This document shows positions 14,931 through 28,404 of a stretch of DNA of 64,000 bases, one piece after another. The translations under genes were made by a program, and so were the position numbers. The DNA is from Rostratula benghalensis (lineage: Eukaryota; Chordata; Aves; Charadriiformes; Rostratulidae): assembly GCA_013399305.1 (NCBI GenBank), contig VXAI01000477.1:248001-312000 (forward strand). The letters run 5' to 3'. The notes under the pieces are model-generated. The model ran no database searches and was not told the DNA's origin. It saw only the letters and a list, made by a program, of their open reading frames with translations. The stretch's first letter is position 1. Every line of letters begins with the position of its first letter.

Positions 14931-17900
14931 CGGGAACCCAGCAATAGTAAGACACCCTTTTTTTTTTTTAAGTAGGCCAGCACTAAAAGTGGAAGTTAAG
15001 ATCCCAGAAATTTCTTTTGATTAGCTGAAAGTTTGAAGAGCTATATGCAGAGGAAAAGGATGGGGAACATATGCTGCTGAGGACACTGCAGAATGCTGAA
15101 ATAATATGTCTGAATGCTCAGATGTCACATAATGCGAGAACTCGTGACTCTGAGGCAAATATGAAAATGAAATTACAGTCTCAGTTATAGGCCATGTGGG
15201 GTTTTTTTCTGTGTAACTTTATTGGGTTTTTCCCTTTTCACTTGGCTTACATTAAAAAAGCATTTCAAGCTTCTGTTTGAATGCATGGGTTGTACATATT
15301 TCTTAATTTCAGTAGCGTTTCTATTAAAAATATTGGGAGAAGCACAATGTTTTCTCCTTTTCACAAGTTCTTGAAGATTAGCTTTTTTGAAGGAACAGCA
15401 CTTCTCTTTCCTTCTACCTCTGTTTTTGTGAATATTACAATACTCAATGATTTGAAAATGCACACAATTTTACAGACTAATTTGAAAAACTATGATTTTT
15501 TAAAAGGTTTTTGCTTACCTGTAGTGGGACTCACCCAAGAGAAATTTTTAAGGAGGTCATTGCTGGTTTAAAAATTCAATATGACTCTTCAAAAAACAAT
15601 ATAAAAATTCTAGCCCCCTTGCATCTATTTTTAATTATTCTAAATGTAACTGAGTCACAAGAAAAAGTTGAACCCTTCCAACATCAAATATGGGTTTAGA
15701 TTTTGTCAAAGTTTGGCATGAAAATCAAAGAGGCAAAGTTTGTGGTGGCAATAACTTCCTGGGGAGCTGAGCAGGAGATCAGGCTCTTTGATTATGACCA
15801 GAAATGTGATAGAATTCTCCAGAATCTTGTAATATTCTCACACATAGCCCACCTTAAAGGGCAAAAATTAAGTATTGAATCACTTGGCAGGAAATCCCTA
15901 AAGGCTGTTATTGTGAGAGCAACCCCGTGGCTGAATCTGTGATAATTCTGTTCTGTGCAGAAATCCAGCCACATCAAGGATAATGTTTGCATTGCACAGC
16001 TTTGCTAAAGAAAAAATCCTGTGTTAGTAGCTGGGATCTGCGACACAAACCAAGTCAAAAGAGCTCCTGCATCGGTTTTGCTTGTGTGTATGGCATTTTG
16101 TGTGTGGCTTTGTGCATCTTCTCCCTGCAGAAGACCACTGCCTGGCACAAGGGGAGTGAAGGAGGTTTTCTTGCCAGCTCTAAGAATCGGTGCTTTCATT
16201 GTGCTCTCAAGTGGGCTGTTGTGCATTGTTTCTAGCAGGCACTGGAGCTAGGACTACAATCAAGGTCTCCCAGTGGCTTTGAAGTAAAAAGAATTTATCT
16301 TGCCATCTCTGGAGTGGTGTCAAACATTGCTTTTGTTGCCTTGGGAATGTTCTTGGAGCTGGGGCTGTTACAGGCAGGTTGTGTTACTGATCTATCAGGT
16401 GTCTGCTGTGTGGGAACTTACATTGGTAGCTGTTTTCTGTCACCTTTCTTCCTCCTGTCTGTGACAGTAAAAATTATGCCATGTGACTTTCTTGTTTGAC
16501 CTCCTTTGCATTAAAAATTTCTCTGCTTTTTCTGCTTGGAAGTCATATATTGGGAAGTCACTTGGTTTCAGGCGGTGGGATTGAGATTGAGGAACGTAGA
16601 TGTTGCTTGTTTGAAACTTCTGCCTAAAGATTTATTTGGAAATGTTATTTTTGTCCCTAGTTTGCCCGGTTGGATCTCTTTTAATTGATCTCACCTTTTC
16701 AAAATTTGTATTCTAAGCTTAACATGTAAGGACCTGATTTTCAGAATATATTTCAGTTTGCTGGTTAGGATTTACACCGTAATACATCTTGTGCTGTTGC
16801 TGTGCTGCAGGAGAGCAGAGGCTGGTAACTCAGGGATGCTGATACTGTGGCTACTGACCTTATTGCTATGGACTCTGAAAGAGGTTTTTAAGCCTTTATT
16901 CAGTTGAATTTCTTTATGAGAAGAAGGCTTTTGGCCTAATGAAGCACGAAAGTGTCACCAGGTTTACCCTTCTATTAGATTGGGATGTTTGTTTGTTCTT
17001 TTTTTAGTTTGGGTTGGTTTTTTCCCCCAAGTTCTATTACTCCTGGTGCCTGCAGAGTTCTGTAGCCTGGTGTTCTATAGAGCCTGGCAGCAGATGTGTC
17101 CAAGCAGGGCTTCTCCAGAGGGTCTGGATGTTGTGGTTTGTCCTGCTGTGGCCTGTGTGGCTGTGAAGGAAGGATGTGAGGTCCAGCAGCTGAGGACACA
17201 GCTCCTCTGCTCTAACCCAGAGCCCTTCTTGCCAAAATCACTGTTTCCCAGGGTCTGGCCTCTTCCTTTTTTCTGTGTACTGTAGGTTACCTTGTCATGG
17301 GGGGAAAGTGCCACAAGATGAAGACTTGGCAATTTAAATCTTTTATTAAAACCACTCATAGTAAATCTATTAATATCTTTAGAAGCACTTTCCCTGAGCA
17401 ACTGTCAATTTCAACACCCATTTTTCTAGTAAAAAAGCATTGCATTTCAAGTCCATTTACTTTTCATAATCTTCATTTAAATGCGGTCCCTTGAACTGTA
17501 CCAATGATAATTGGATGCCAAATTTACTAGTTCTGGAACGTGAGGTGTTTGGCACTAACAGAATTTGAATTAAATCAGCTATGAGTTCTCCTGTTGGATC
17601 TGTAAAAGAATTGTCTGCAAGCTTTACTTTAGTGATTTAAAGTTATGGGGATGGTCTTGATTTAATTTGCAAACATCAGGCCTTCCTGTAGGTAGGCCTA
17701 GGTTACATATTTAAAGTAAATCCATAAACAAAATCTTGTCATCTGGAGAGCTGGTAGTGAGCATTAGAAGCCTCAAGGGTAGTTATGTGTGTAACTGGTG
17801 TAATGCATGAGTAGTACTTAAAATGCCTTTATTTCAGAATTGTCTTAATTTCTAGAAAAAAAATATCCTTTTGTAAAATGATTTTGTATTTTCCAGATAC

Positions 17901-18760
17901 TAAGCCATAGGGTGCAAAGAAAGGGATATTACTAGAGACCCTTTGCAGAGGCACCAGCTCTGGTTTGCAGTCACAGCCATTAAAGCATGAAATTGTCAGA
18001 AACATCCAAGTAATAAAGTTGTGTGCTTGAAATCTATCCCGTGCTTCCCAGAGCTGCATCCCTTAGGAGTGTTTGTTTTCACGCTGGGAAGATGAACGTA
18101 TTTAACAGTTGCATAATAGAGCAGTACTTATTTCACAGATATTTATAAACAAGTTTCATAATGTTTCCCTGATGGAATGGTCACCTCCTGCTTGCAGGGT
18201 GTTGGTGGCAGTGGTTTTATCCCAGGGATGGCTTTGGAGCTCCCTGTCCTTGTGTGGGTCCAGCCCTTGAGGCAGTGGGAGCTCCTGGCCAGCTCTGAAG
18301 TGTTGTAGAAGAATTGCACTTGGTTCTCCACCTTTGATTCTTCAATCTGTCCAACAACAAGCACAGAAGGAGCATGTGATTCCTCCACTCTTGAGTTCAT
18401 GTTGCTTGGCCTTTCACTTTCATACAGCAAACATCACTTTGCATGTTCAGGTTTCAGATATCTTAAATTTGGAGGGGGGAAACACAGCATTTATCGGCTT
18501 CTACTTACATTAAAAGAGCAGTTGCCAAATCCTTACTGTGGCAAATGCATGCTTTTTTTTTTTTTTTTTAATAAAAAGACTCATCTGTAAATATTGATTA
18601 TGATAACTTCTCTGCACCAAATTACAGCCTGCCTGTGCCAGGGCATGATTCACCTCCTGCTGTATGGCACTTGTCACCCAGGAGTCTGGCACTCCTCTTC
18701 CTTTTTATAGCCTTGACTCAAACATAGTGATTTTTTTTCTTTCTTCCGTTCCTTTTACAG

Positions 18761-18890
18761 AAATTGTGAGTCCCAGGATATTTTGAAGCCACACGTGGAT
18801 TGTCGAGACTTAAAAGTGACAGCTTGTCCCTCCTTGAAAGAAATCATGAGTGTCATATCTGAATGTTCACCTCTGTCACCAGACAAATAG
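18761..18890 (+). other. Candidate orphan terminal exon (unproven)
   Basis: A long pyrimidine tract (18,731-18,757) and TTTTACAG acceptor are followed by a frame that stays open for 42 codons from 18,762 to a TAG at 18,888. The peptide is mixed and charged (it contains PHVDCRDLKV and ISECSPLSPDK) rather than low in complexity, and a branch-point-like TTGAC lies about 45 bases upstream. I do not recognise it, and no upstream partner exon is identified. A frame this long is not improbable by chance. Confidence 0.15.
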
Positions 18891-20818
18891 CCACGAGTGA
18901 CTCCAAATTCTTGCTGCCCTTTGTATTCCCTTGGGAACACACATGATTTTACATGGCCATGGCATTAACCTGTCATAGACTAAGAAAGGATGAGTGTGTC
19001 AATGAAAAGATTTACTTGTTATTTGTGTGTTTCAGGTTAGTTTTTAGAGGTGAGTTTAAAGGGCTTATTTTGACTTAATAAAATGTGCAGGAGTTTGCTG
19101 CTTGCTTTCCTTTCTGGCCCTGTGTGATGATTACTATTTTTTTTTTTTTCTTGCTGCTCCATTGAGAGAGAAAAGTCTGCATTGGTGAACCAGCATGGAC
19201 TGTGAGGGATGGGGATCCAGAACTGGCACTTGGGAGACCTGGTCTGTAATCCCACAGTATTTTGTTGTGTGTGCTCAGTTGAGTCATTTAGTGCCCCATT
19301 CCTTTGCTTGTCCTCTGGCTTTGCTGGACAAACTCATGTGTTTTGTGAATGTTTCTACTGGCACCATGGAATTTGAGCTGGGACTTCCAGTTGCTATTGG
19401 AACTGTCATTGAAAAATGGGTTTTATTTGTTTTTCTTTTTAAGTGGCCTTTAATGATGGCAAGAATCATAAACTCAAGCCCTAGAATCTTCTGTCTTGTC
19501 AAATGATGCATTAGGAGATCAGACACTTGTAGTACACCTGGAGTTCTGTTGAGCACTCGTGCCCATGGAAGAGGAGGTCTGTTTAGGACAACGTGCAGTG
19601 AACATCTAAGAAATCCTGCTCCTGTCACCCCAAAAGACTGGGGTGTAAGCCTGGAGCGGAGTTTGCACAGGGAGAGGGCTTTTTGGGAAAACGGTGCATT
19701 TAGCAAGGTCTGCTGGGTTCCTTCTCTTTAATTTGTGAAGAATTTGCCTTGTGCCAACAGCCATTCTTTACCAAATAACAAAAGCAGGTTTGTGAACCAA
19801 AGGAGGGGTTAGTCAAACCAGCCAGGTAGCCTCAGAGAAAGCTGTTATCCCGTGTGTAGGACACAAACAACAGTGCTGTGCTCTCTTCTGGGTGAGACTG
19901 GGTCTGTTTGCTCTTTAACTGCTGGGTTTTATACCTTGTGTGCTGATTAAATTCTCCAAACCTAGTGAGGAAGCATCAACTGTTTGGCCTAGTGGGGGGG
20001 TGATTTCCAGTTTGTTTGTTTTAATTCTTTACTGTTGTGTGTTCAGTGCTGGTGGTTCAGGTTCAGGGGTGGTAAGATTTTGGAGGTACACACCATCCTT
20101 GGCTGTACTCTCTGAACTCTGGGATAAATTACTACTAAACTACGTCCAAGACCTGCTTTTTTTTTTTTTAATATATCCAGGGAAATTTTCCACGTATCTC
20201 ACAGCTCATTTTTCTAAGACATGCTCATAGTCTCTTTCCTACTAAACCAGTACCCCCCCTACGTTTAGGTGTTGTGGGTGGTGGGAAGCAGGGTGGTAAT
20301 ACCCTTTTCTGTGTGTCCTTTTCCCCAGCTGTGGTGATTTTGTTTTCTTCCTATAACCCTATCTCCTTGGCTGTTGTTCTTGCAAAACTAATGAAAAACT
20401 TGCTAGAAGATTCCCTAAGCTCTTCCCCATCCTCTTTTATTTTCTTGTGGTGCTTCATAGGTTAATGAATGCATCTAGTTTTAAACATTTAGATTATACC
20501 CATAAGGAAAGCAATTAACAAAAATCAGTGCATCAATGGATTGTAATGAGAGAAAATTAGATTTGTCTTTCATCTTATTTTCTTTCCGTTTGAGAAAAAT
20601 GAGGGAGGAAAAAAAAAGTGTAATCTCTTCATGTTCAAAATAGCCATTTCATTCTCATTTAGCTGTGCTCTGCTAACAGCTTTCACTGAGGTTTAAAAAA
20701 CAAAACCAAACCCAACCCAGAAGCTGTACTTGGAGAAAATACAGAATGCTTTTAAACAGGAAGCATTTCTATCCACTTTTTAACAAACCCTATGATTTTT
20801 CATGAAAAAAATATTGTT

Positions 20819-20819
20819 A

Positions 20820-20851
<32 letters not shown>

Positions 20852-20864
20852 CACACACACTGTT
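20819..20864. repeat. GT-AT-AC microsatellite palindrome
   Basis: The left arm AACAGTGTGTGTGT (20,819-20,832) is the exact reverse complement of the right arm ACACACACACTGTT (20,851-20,864). The 18-base centre is mostly alternating AT. The whole block could extrude as a hairpin or cruciform. Confidence 0.9.
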
Positions 20865-21058
20865 TTGCTTGTGTGTTCTTCCATCAATGGTAGCCACAAT
20901 TAATCCTTCCCTTTGAACACCAGCCTTTTGGGCTTTGCAGTGCTTGTGTTGGGCAAGGTGTGTAAGATCTGTTTCCCTGTGTTTTCTGCTTCTCCAACGT
21001 TTGAAAAACAAACCAACCCCAGGAGCATCAAAAAGTCTCTCTGTCACCTGGATCTCAC

Positions 21059-21112
21059 CGTCGTCTTCCTCGACGCGGAGTGGACGTGGTTCATGAAAGC
21101 CATCGCCTGGCG
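21059..21112. other. Isolated CpG-dense pocket
   Basis: Eight CpG dinucleotides fall within 54 bases, in surroundings that are CpG-poor. Reading frames are open across it on both strands. On the minus strand a donor-like CG|GTGAGA lies at 21,059/21,058. I do not recognise a protein. It may be a small regulatory element, a relic of an exon, or chance. Confidence 0.4.
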
Positions 21113-22290
21113 GTTTCCACAAATAGCACACACCAGAATATTCATGTGTTTCTAATGTGGGAACACAGAAGTTGCAGAATCAGAACCAGGGCTGATCAAA
21201 TAATCTCCCTGCAGGCCAAGATAAGAGACGATCCCTGCTGCAATGAGAGGTTTCAGCCTTCTTTGGGAAGATTATGCATATCCTGCTCCTTTCATGTTGG
21301 TGGTTTATTTGTGCCCATTTCTGTTGGGCAGGCACAAAGCAGAGGCAGAAGAGTGGCCTCAGCCCTTGTTTATCCATCCTGTGCTATCACAGCTGGTACC
21401 ACACCTCGCTTAGTTGGGGTGTTCCAACCAGTTCTGTGTGCATGGAGTTGAGAGCTGCCGGGGCTGGGAGCAGAGCACAGCTTCTCCCAGTTGATTACCA
21501 ACACTCCTTTTCGTGCTGCTGGGTTTTCTCACCACTTCTTGTCACTGCTTGGCTTTTCTTTGCATCCCCACCCCTTTCCAAGGCTGTGATAGTGACATCC
21601 TAGATACCAGCAGGCATCCTGGGTGTTCTGAGTCCTCCTCAAGCTTCTGCCATAGCTCCCTTATGGCTTTCATTATTTTTTTTTTACCTGCCAAAACCCT
21701 ATTAGCTTAAACAGCTGGGAAGAGCCAGTATAAAGGTGAGTCCCAATTTGAGATGACCTGCATGATGCTGGTGAACCCACAACCTTTAAATATGGGCTTA
21801 AGACTGATGATACCGAAGCGTTTCCTCTCCCACCCTGTGGTGCAGAACTGCCTTTTGTCTGAGACTTTCAGCTGAGTCCTGTCTCCTCTTCCTCCTGCAG
21901 CCAGGCTCATTTCTGACACCCACAGCACCTTGCTTTGCCAGCCCTTCAGCAACCCCAGATCAAATACTGTACTTTTTCAAGCATTCTTGGCGAGGTTCTG
22001 GTGTCAGGGAAGAAAGGCTGGTGTTAAGAGCACTAGATACCCCATTTAACTTCGTCTGGATGTTGTTAGCATATCATTTGCCCATAAAAGCTGTTGGTGT
22101 AAAAATGTTGATTTTGGGTTAGCAGAAGGATGTTGCTAAAAACTAAACCTGGTGATCCTCAGCTTTCTCCAGCCCTTCTCCATACGTTTAAGAATTTCAA
22201 GACTTGCTTGAAAAGAGACCGGTTATTTTTAATGGATCAGGGTAAAGGAGTTTTTTACAAAGCAACATTTGGGAAGGGGATAACACAACT

Positions 22291-22545
22291 TTTTATCATA
22301 AGGAAGGAATGAAAGAATGGGAAGATGAATATGGATGTGGAAGGACTGGGAGAAGGAAATAGAGGAGGAACGAAACAACAGCAGGACAATGAAAAAAAAA
22401 AAGTGGAAAAGCAGGAAAGCAGGCGGTGATGAAGTGGAGATAGATGAAAGGAGGAGAACTTGAGAATGCAGCTGAGTAAGAACCTGGTAAAGTAAAGCAG
22501 TGAAGAGAGAGATGTGAAGAGCAGGATAAAGTGAAAGTTTGGGGA
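22291..22545 (+). repeat. Purine-rich, strand-asymmetric tract
   Basis: Over about 250 bases the + strand is strongly enriched in A and G (GAA, GGA and GAAA runs plus an A-run near 22,391). The minus strand is correspondingly pyrimidine-rich and yields a low-complexity Ser/Leu/Phe open frame of no coding interest. No exact repeat unit is seen. Confidence 0.7.
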
Positions 22546-25500
22546 GCTTTGTGGTCTGGCTCATTTGGTGTGGTTTAAGACAGTTTTGACTCTGGTGGAG
22601 GAACAATAATTCTGAAAGTGTCTTTTTACAGTATGAGAGCCAGGGGGAGGGCACAGAGAGTCATTTGAAAATATTGCTGCAGTGGTGTCTGGTCAGTGAC
22701 CTGATCAATCAATGACCTGATTTCATTATCAGTCCTTAATCACTCTTCTCTAGAGAAGTAGCATGCATTGTTTTCTGGTTAAATGAGAAGAATCTGACCT
22801 GACAATCTAAGCTCTGAGAGATCACACAGACATCTTTGGGAATTTTTGAGTAATGGATCATCTCCTGCTTTTTCCAGTTCCGTGCTTTTCACAGTGAGAA
22901 CATCAGCAACAATTCCCTTTCCTAGTGAGGTCCTTGGATGAAGCACTTGGCTGTTGAGTGTGGAAAACAAAGGTGTAACTTCCATGTGATTAGAAAGAGT
23001 GGAACTGAGGGAACACACAGATGGGGCTGTCTAAATCACAGTGTTTGCAAACTTTGTCTGAACAGGCAAAAGCATAGGCCTGTTTCAGAGAGGGTCAGTC
23101 AGAATGGAAGGAAGCATTTGAAATTTTTTCAGCTGCTGTACAGTATCTTCTGGTTACAGAAGATAATGCTCAGCTCATTTTCAGGATATTCTACTGCTAA
23201 CCTCTTACCCTGAAGAAAAAGTTGTTCCCTTAAGTGCAGTCCTTCGGGGACCAGGAAGCTGTTACTCTGGAGGACTTTGACCTGGCTGCAGTGACAAGTG
23301 CCCGTGCCAATTGCCATTTGATCTGTTCCCCTGTTACTCAAACCCTTTCATTCCAGACTTGGCCACCTTCCACCACAGAAGGCCTCAAACCGTGGCTCTC
23401 CTTCACAGGCTCTGCCAGTCCAGAGTTTCAGCTGCATCACGAATGTTTAATGAAGAAGCCAGTGTTTTGTTCTTCCCTGGGAGTTTTAAAGGTGGTTTTA
23501 ATGTTCTTCACAGTGGTGTCAGGTGCCTGAGCACCTTCTCTTTTCTCTGAGCCTGTCTCTGCTGCTGAACCTGCTTCTGTTTTCTCCAAGTCTGGAGAAA
23601 AGCCTTTTTTTTTTTTTTTTCCTAGGCTTGAGAGAAACAGGTTTTCAAGTCCTGATCCAAAAATGCCAAACAAGTGCAAAGCATGAAATATTGTGGAGCA
23701 GCTGTGAGGCTGCTGATCTATTTCTCCATAGCAAACTTCTGAAGATGGTAAATATTTAACATTTATTCTTTTGCAATGCAGAGCAGTTTTTCATGTCCAG
23801 GGCACGATTGAAGGGAATGCATTTTGAGAACATGCTCCCTCCCCTACTGTGCTCCTTGCCTCCTGGAGGGCTGAGGTGTTTTTAGAGCTGAGGACAAGTG
23901 GGTGGATCGAGCAGAGGTGTCTTGGACACAGCAAGGCAAAGCGTGTCTGCAAGCCCAGGCTTGCAAGGTGAGGGCAGAAGAAAAGTCTTGTGGGAAATGC
24001 TGAAAGGGTTCAGTCTTGGCTGCTTGAGGCTGGTTCCTCCTCACTTGAGAAGCAAAGGACAGCGTAGGGAGTACCTCTTCTGTTCCTGGCAGTGTTTCCA
24101 CCAGTGAAGATGGTGATAATTCATGAATTAAACACATTTGAGATCGAGATACCTGTTCCTTGGCTTCCTCTTCACCTGTTGCTTCTAGTCAAACTGCAGT
24201 GTTGTAGTTGGACACGTTGAGTCCTCATAGTACACAATTCAGCTGAGAAATGATTTCAACTCTTTCAGTGGGGATTGGACTGTGGTTGTGTCAGTCTTCA
24301 CCGTCTTAGTGTCGTGTAGAAGTGTTGTAAAACCTGTTGTGCTCTGAGGGGTGTTGCTGGTCCATGCACAGGTCCAGCACCTGCGCTGTGACCCGATGGC
24401 TCAGCCTGAGGAGGAGCAAGTGGCGGAACACTGTCCTGTGAGCATGCCTGGTATCTTCCCTGATGGCTGTGTGGATGAGGGTTGCTTTAATAGCCTGTGT
24501 TGTAACAAACATTGTATCTGACCCCTTTAAAGAAAAAAAAAAAATTTTTAAAAAAATCTTGGTTGGGAGCTGAGGATGTTCCATGTGCTGTACCCAACAT
24601 GAGAGGAGGTTTTCCTCCAGGACTCAATCACCCTCTTGCAGTCTTGATCAAAGGAATTTGTGTGGCTGGGTTTTTTATGGAGATCCTAACAGTTTCTCCT
24701 CTTCCCCTGACACCACCTGCACTCTGCAGTTCGTTTATAGAGAAACCAGTCATGTATCTGCAGTAGATCAGTTGGTCATCAAAAGAACGAGGTCTGTACC
24801 AGGAAATGCAGCACGGCAGTAACTGCCAGGGCACTGCAGGAAGATGTAGTTGTGTAAATGGCCTTTGAAGATGATTAATTGTGGAGGTGTGCCCATGTGG
24901 TTAGAGCCTTGCATTTGAAATAGAGCCTTGAGCACAGTTGTTGTATGGGAGAGTGTGCAGGAATGCAGACTCCGTTGGATGGGGGTTGGATGGTGTCTGC
25001 TGCTGCCTGCTCACTCCTTCTCTTGTCTTGAAACCAGCCTGTCAGAAATGCCTTTAACTTCAGCTATACAAAAGGTGTGGCTGATGTGGGGAGGGGTTGC
25101 AAGGCTTTGACGTGTGTTTTGTCAGGCAGAAATTGCAGCGTGGTTTTCTCTTGTGCCGTGATTCACCGAGTCCTCCTGGTAGGAAAAAAAGCAACCAACC
25201 CAACCCATTCTTCATCTACCATGAGACTGAACAGGTAATGAATGATTGTGCTCTGTGGCTCAGGGAAGGCAAATGTCCTGTTATATGCTTCACTAGACAG
25301 CAGTCTGTGACCTGTGTCATCAATTAGGAATGAAATAGTTCTCATCTTGAGCTGTCAGCAAGATTTAAAAAAAAAAAAAAAAGCCTTAGTTTCTTGGTTC
25401 CAGTTGGTCTTCCCCTTCCCTGAACTCTCATCAGCGTGTGGTGAGCAGTGCTTCAGCTGAAATTGTGGTTGTGATACATGGTATGAGATTGGTGTTACTT

Positions 25501-27839
25501 CAGGGTGTTTATTAGGAAAAAAAAAGTATATATAATCTCCACATTGAAATATTTCCCCATTAAATTGATTTGCTTTCGGAATCAAAAGCAGCCCTACATT
25601 ATCTTGTCATGCATACATTATTAATTGCAATCCATTTTTAATTTAATGAAAAGTGATGCTAAGAGCCAGGGAGGAAGCTGTCTTGCAGCATCCTTGCTCT
25701 TTCTTTGCTGGATAACCTGAAGCAATCAAAGAGGTTACACTTAAAATCTCCTCCTGTGTGGTATTTTTATCTTTTTTTTTTTTAAACTGGATTGGTGTTT
25801 AAACTTGGGGAAACTATCAAAGGAGGAACTAAAGCCTTGGCAGAGGTAAGAAGTGGTTTTCCAGTTGGTTAATCTTATTCTTTGAGTGGTTGACAGAAGT
25901 TTGTGTGAGGAGAGAAGTGTCTCGGAGAGGAGCCCTTGTTGCAATTTCCCAAAGTCTGTTGAGATAATAGAAAGCTGAATCATTATGTAAATCTAATTAT
26001 TATTCTTGTGAGCTTTATCAACCTGGAAGTTACCAAGTTGGGCATGAGTGCAACTGTCATAAAGAAACCTTCCCAACTGGAGATTTTGTTCTTAAATTTG
26101 ATTCTGCGCTGCCTTCCGTTACCCCAAGGATTAAGAGATGAAATGTTTCTGAGCCCATTGCCAATTTAAGAGCAAATTGGAGCTTGCAGTCAGTGATGTC
26201 ATTTTGCTCTGTTCCCTTCATTAAAATTAAAGAAGAAAAACAACCAACCGCCACATTTGGGTCAAAATTTTAATTTTGTGTTGCTATTATTATGAGGATT
26301 TAAGCCCTAAATAAGAATAAAATGTAGCTGACTGGAGTCTAGATCTTGTCTGTGTTAGAAAAGTTATCCATCACTGTCAAAACTTGTCTCCAGCAGAAAC
26401 GATGGAGCTCACGTGCAGGGAAGCAGCATTGGGTTACCTCAAACCAGAGCACTGTTTTGAGCCTGGTCGTCTTGGAGTTATCTTAAAGACCTTTTTAAAA
26501 TGCCTGTGTGCACAGCATGCTTTCCTAACTGGTGAATTCTTGTTAGCCATGAGACCAAATACTTATTTAATTATAGAATCCGGAGCCCTCATCTCGAGTA
26601 TAGGCTGTACAGTAGTGAAAAATGTGTAAATACAAAGCAAGAGAGAGTCTCTGGTGAATTCCCTGCTGAAGTGTGAGACAGCAGGTAGTATCTGATGAAG
26701 ACAGTGAAAGAGGGAGCTGGAGATGGTATCTCCTCTCCTGGCTGGCAGTGAGAGTGTCCCAGAGGTGTGAAAAGCAGCAGCAGGTACCATCTGCTGAGCC
26801 CCACACACCCGGGTGGCTCTCAGTAGGTGTGCTCCACTGGTGTGCACTGGTGAACAGATCTTCTCTGTAATGCTGACCCCTTCCAGTCGGTTGTGAGAGT
26901 TCCATGGAGCTGGAGAGCAAACACCTTGGCTTGGATTTCTCCCCACAGCTGCTTGTGCTCCCCTGTTAAAGCCTCCACTCCTCTGTTTTCTCCTGTTGGG
27001 AAGTTTGACTCTGGGTTTATTTATCCACTCGTGTCAGATGGCAAACCCATGTGTTGAGTCCCCGAGATGAATCCATCCAGCGTGTGGATGTATCTGTCCC
27101 TGGTCGAGGAAGGAAGAGTTGGGATTGTTCCTGAAGCCCAAAGGCTACAGATGCTAAATCAGGACAGATTATTTGGGGTTTTTTTTTTTTCTTAAATGAG
27201 CTGGTTGTTTTCTATTCAGTTCTATCTTTGGCATGTCTTGTTCCTGCAGGTCTGCTTTGGTGCAACAAATTAAAATTAGAATTGGGAGAAAGGGATTTAG
27301 AAACAATCATTGGTCTTTCTAGGCACAGAACGGGTCTAACCTGTCTGACTGTGCTCAGGCTTTGCCAAGCTTTGCAGCTTCCCCTTCTCCTGTGGCTCCT
27401 GAACCGAAGCTGGCACAGCCCTGTCCTTTGGCTTTAGCTCCAGTTAACGAGGTTCTTGTCACTTTTACAGCATTTAGCAAACAATGTGCATACAACCATT
27501 TAAAACTTTAAAAAAAAAAAGTTGCACTGACTGTTTTGTATAGCTTTGGATTGTGCAGCTTCTGTTGAATTTGAGACAAAAATTAGTGTATTTTATTTAG
27601 GAAATCTTTAGTATCTCACTGATGCCAAACATACACTGAGTCCAAAGAGCACACAGCATTTCACATCCCTGAGATCTTCACTTCCCCAAGAGCACCCCCT
27701 CAATCCTACTGATTTGAAAGCAACTGCTTGCAAAATTTGGTACCTTTAGATGATAAGGTGAGTTTCCCTGGGCTGTATCTACAGTTGTGAGCTACAAATT
27801 ACAGCTTGCTTGTGCTAGAGCTTCAGCAAACTGTGGCAG

Positions 27840-27860
27840 TAATAATAATAATGATAATAA
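27840..27860 (+). repeat. TAA trinucleotide microsatellite
   Basis: Seven TAA-type units with a single TGA interruption, 545 bases upstream of the micro first-exon candidate. Confidence 0.85.
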
Positions 27861-28404
27861 AAGTGTGAGCTGCTCTCCAGAGGTGAGAACAGCTCTGCCT
27901 TTTGCACCAATGCAGAAAGATTAAAACGACTTGATGAAGGTCAGGCAGCAGCTGATGGCAAAGTCAGGACTGAAAGGCAGTCATCCATCATCCCTGCTCT
28001 CCTCTTTTTTTATTTACTGGACCTCGCTGCCTCTTAGGGATATTTCCTCATCCCCCCTGCTGCAGTGCTGGTCTGATGAAAGATTTCACTCTCTTAATGG
28101 GATTTAAAAGTTGGGTAACAGTCCTTGTTTCCTTTTTCTGGTTTAATGTATAAACTATGAAATTACCATTTATTTTTTTTTTTTAACCCAGCTCCTTTTC
28201 AAACCAGCTGCATAAGCACAGGAATAAATTAAGTCTGCTCGGGGAACCCAGTAAATCCTGCCTTCAGAAAGGAGGAAGGAGAGGAGCGAATCCATTCATG
28301 TGATAGAGCCAAGGTTAGAGAGTCGGCAGGACTGGGAATAACCTCCTGTTCTTCTGACTCTTACTCGAGTCAGGGTAACCCCAGTGTCATTTTGGGGTAA
28401 AACC

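Larger units (their letters stand above)
1..18760. other. Upstream noncoding DNA, no recognisable exon
   Basis: I see no recognisable protein segment, RNA gene or CR1 copy here. Open frames are short, low in complexity and lack splice context. Local features are a TGC/CTG run at 6,343-6,366, an uninterrupted T13-A12 block at 14,906-14,930 and a T17 tract at 18,553-18,569. The stretch is intergenic, or an intron of a longer ARHGAP32 transcript whose earlier exon is outside the window. Confidence 0.7.
18891..28404. other. Noncoding DNA upstream of the CpG island
   Basis: No gene is recognised. The stretch contains the GT/AT/AC palindrome at 20,819-20,864, the CpG pocket at 21,059-21,112, the purine-rich tract at 22,291-22,545 and a TAA microsatellite at 27,840-27,860. 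Otherwise it is ordinary AT-leaning single-copy sequence with scattered T and A runs. Confidence 0.7.

Noticed and set aside
20817..21131. Minus-strand frame of 104 codons with charged composition across the CpG pocket
   Set aside because: It runs into the CA/TA microsatellite and has no acceptor at its start. Only the CpG pocket itself is kept as an observation.
22229..22654. 141-codon minus-strand Ser/Leu/Phe-rich frame
   Set aside because: It arises from the purine-rich tract. A strongly biased composition keeps frames open without coding.
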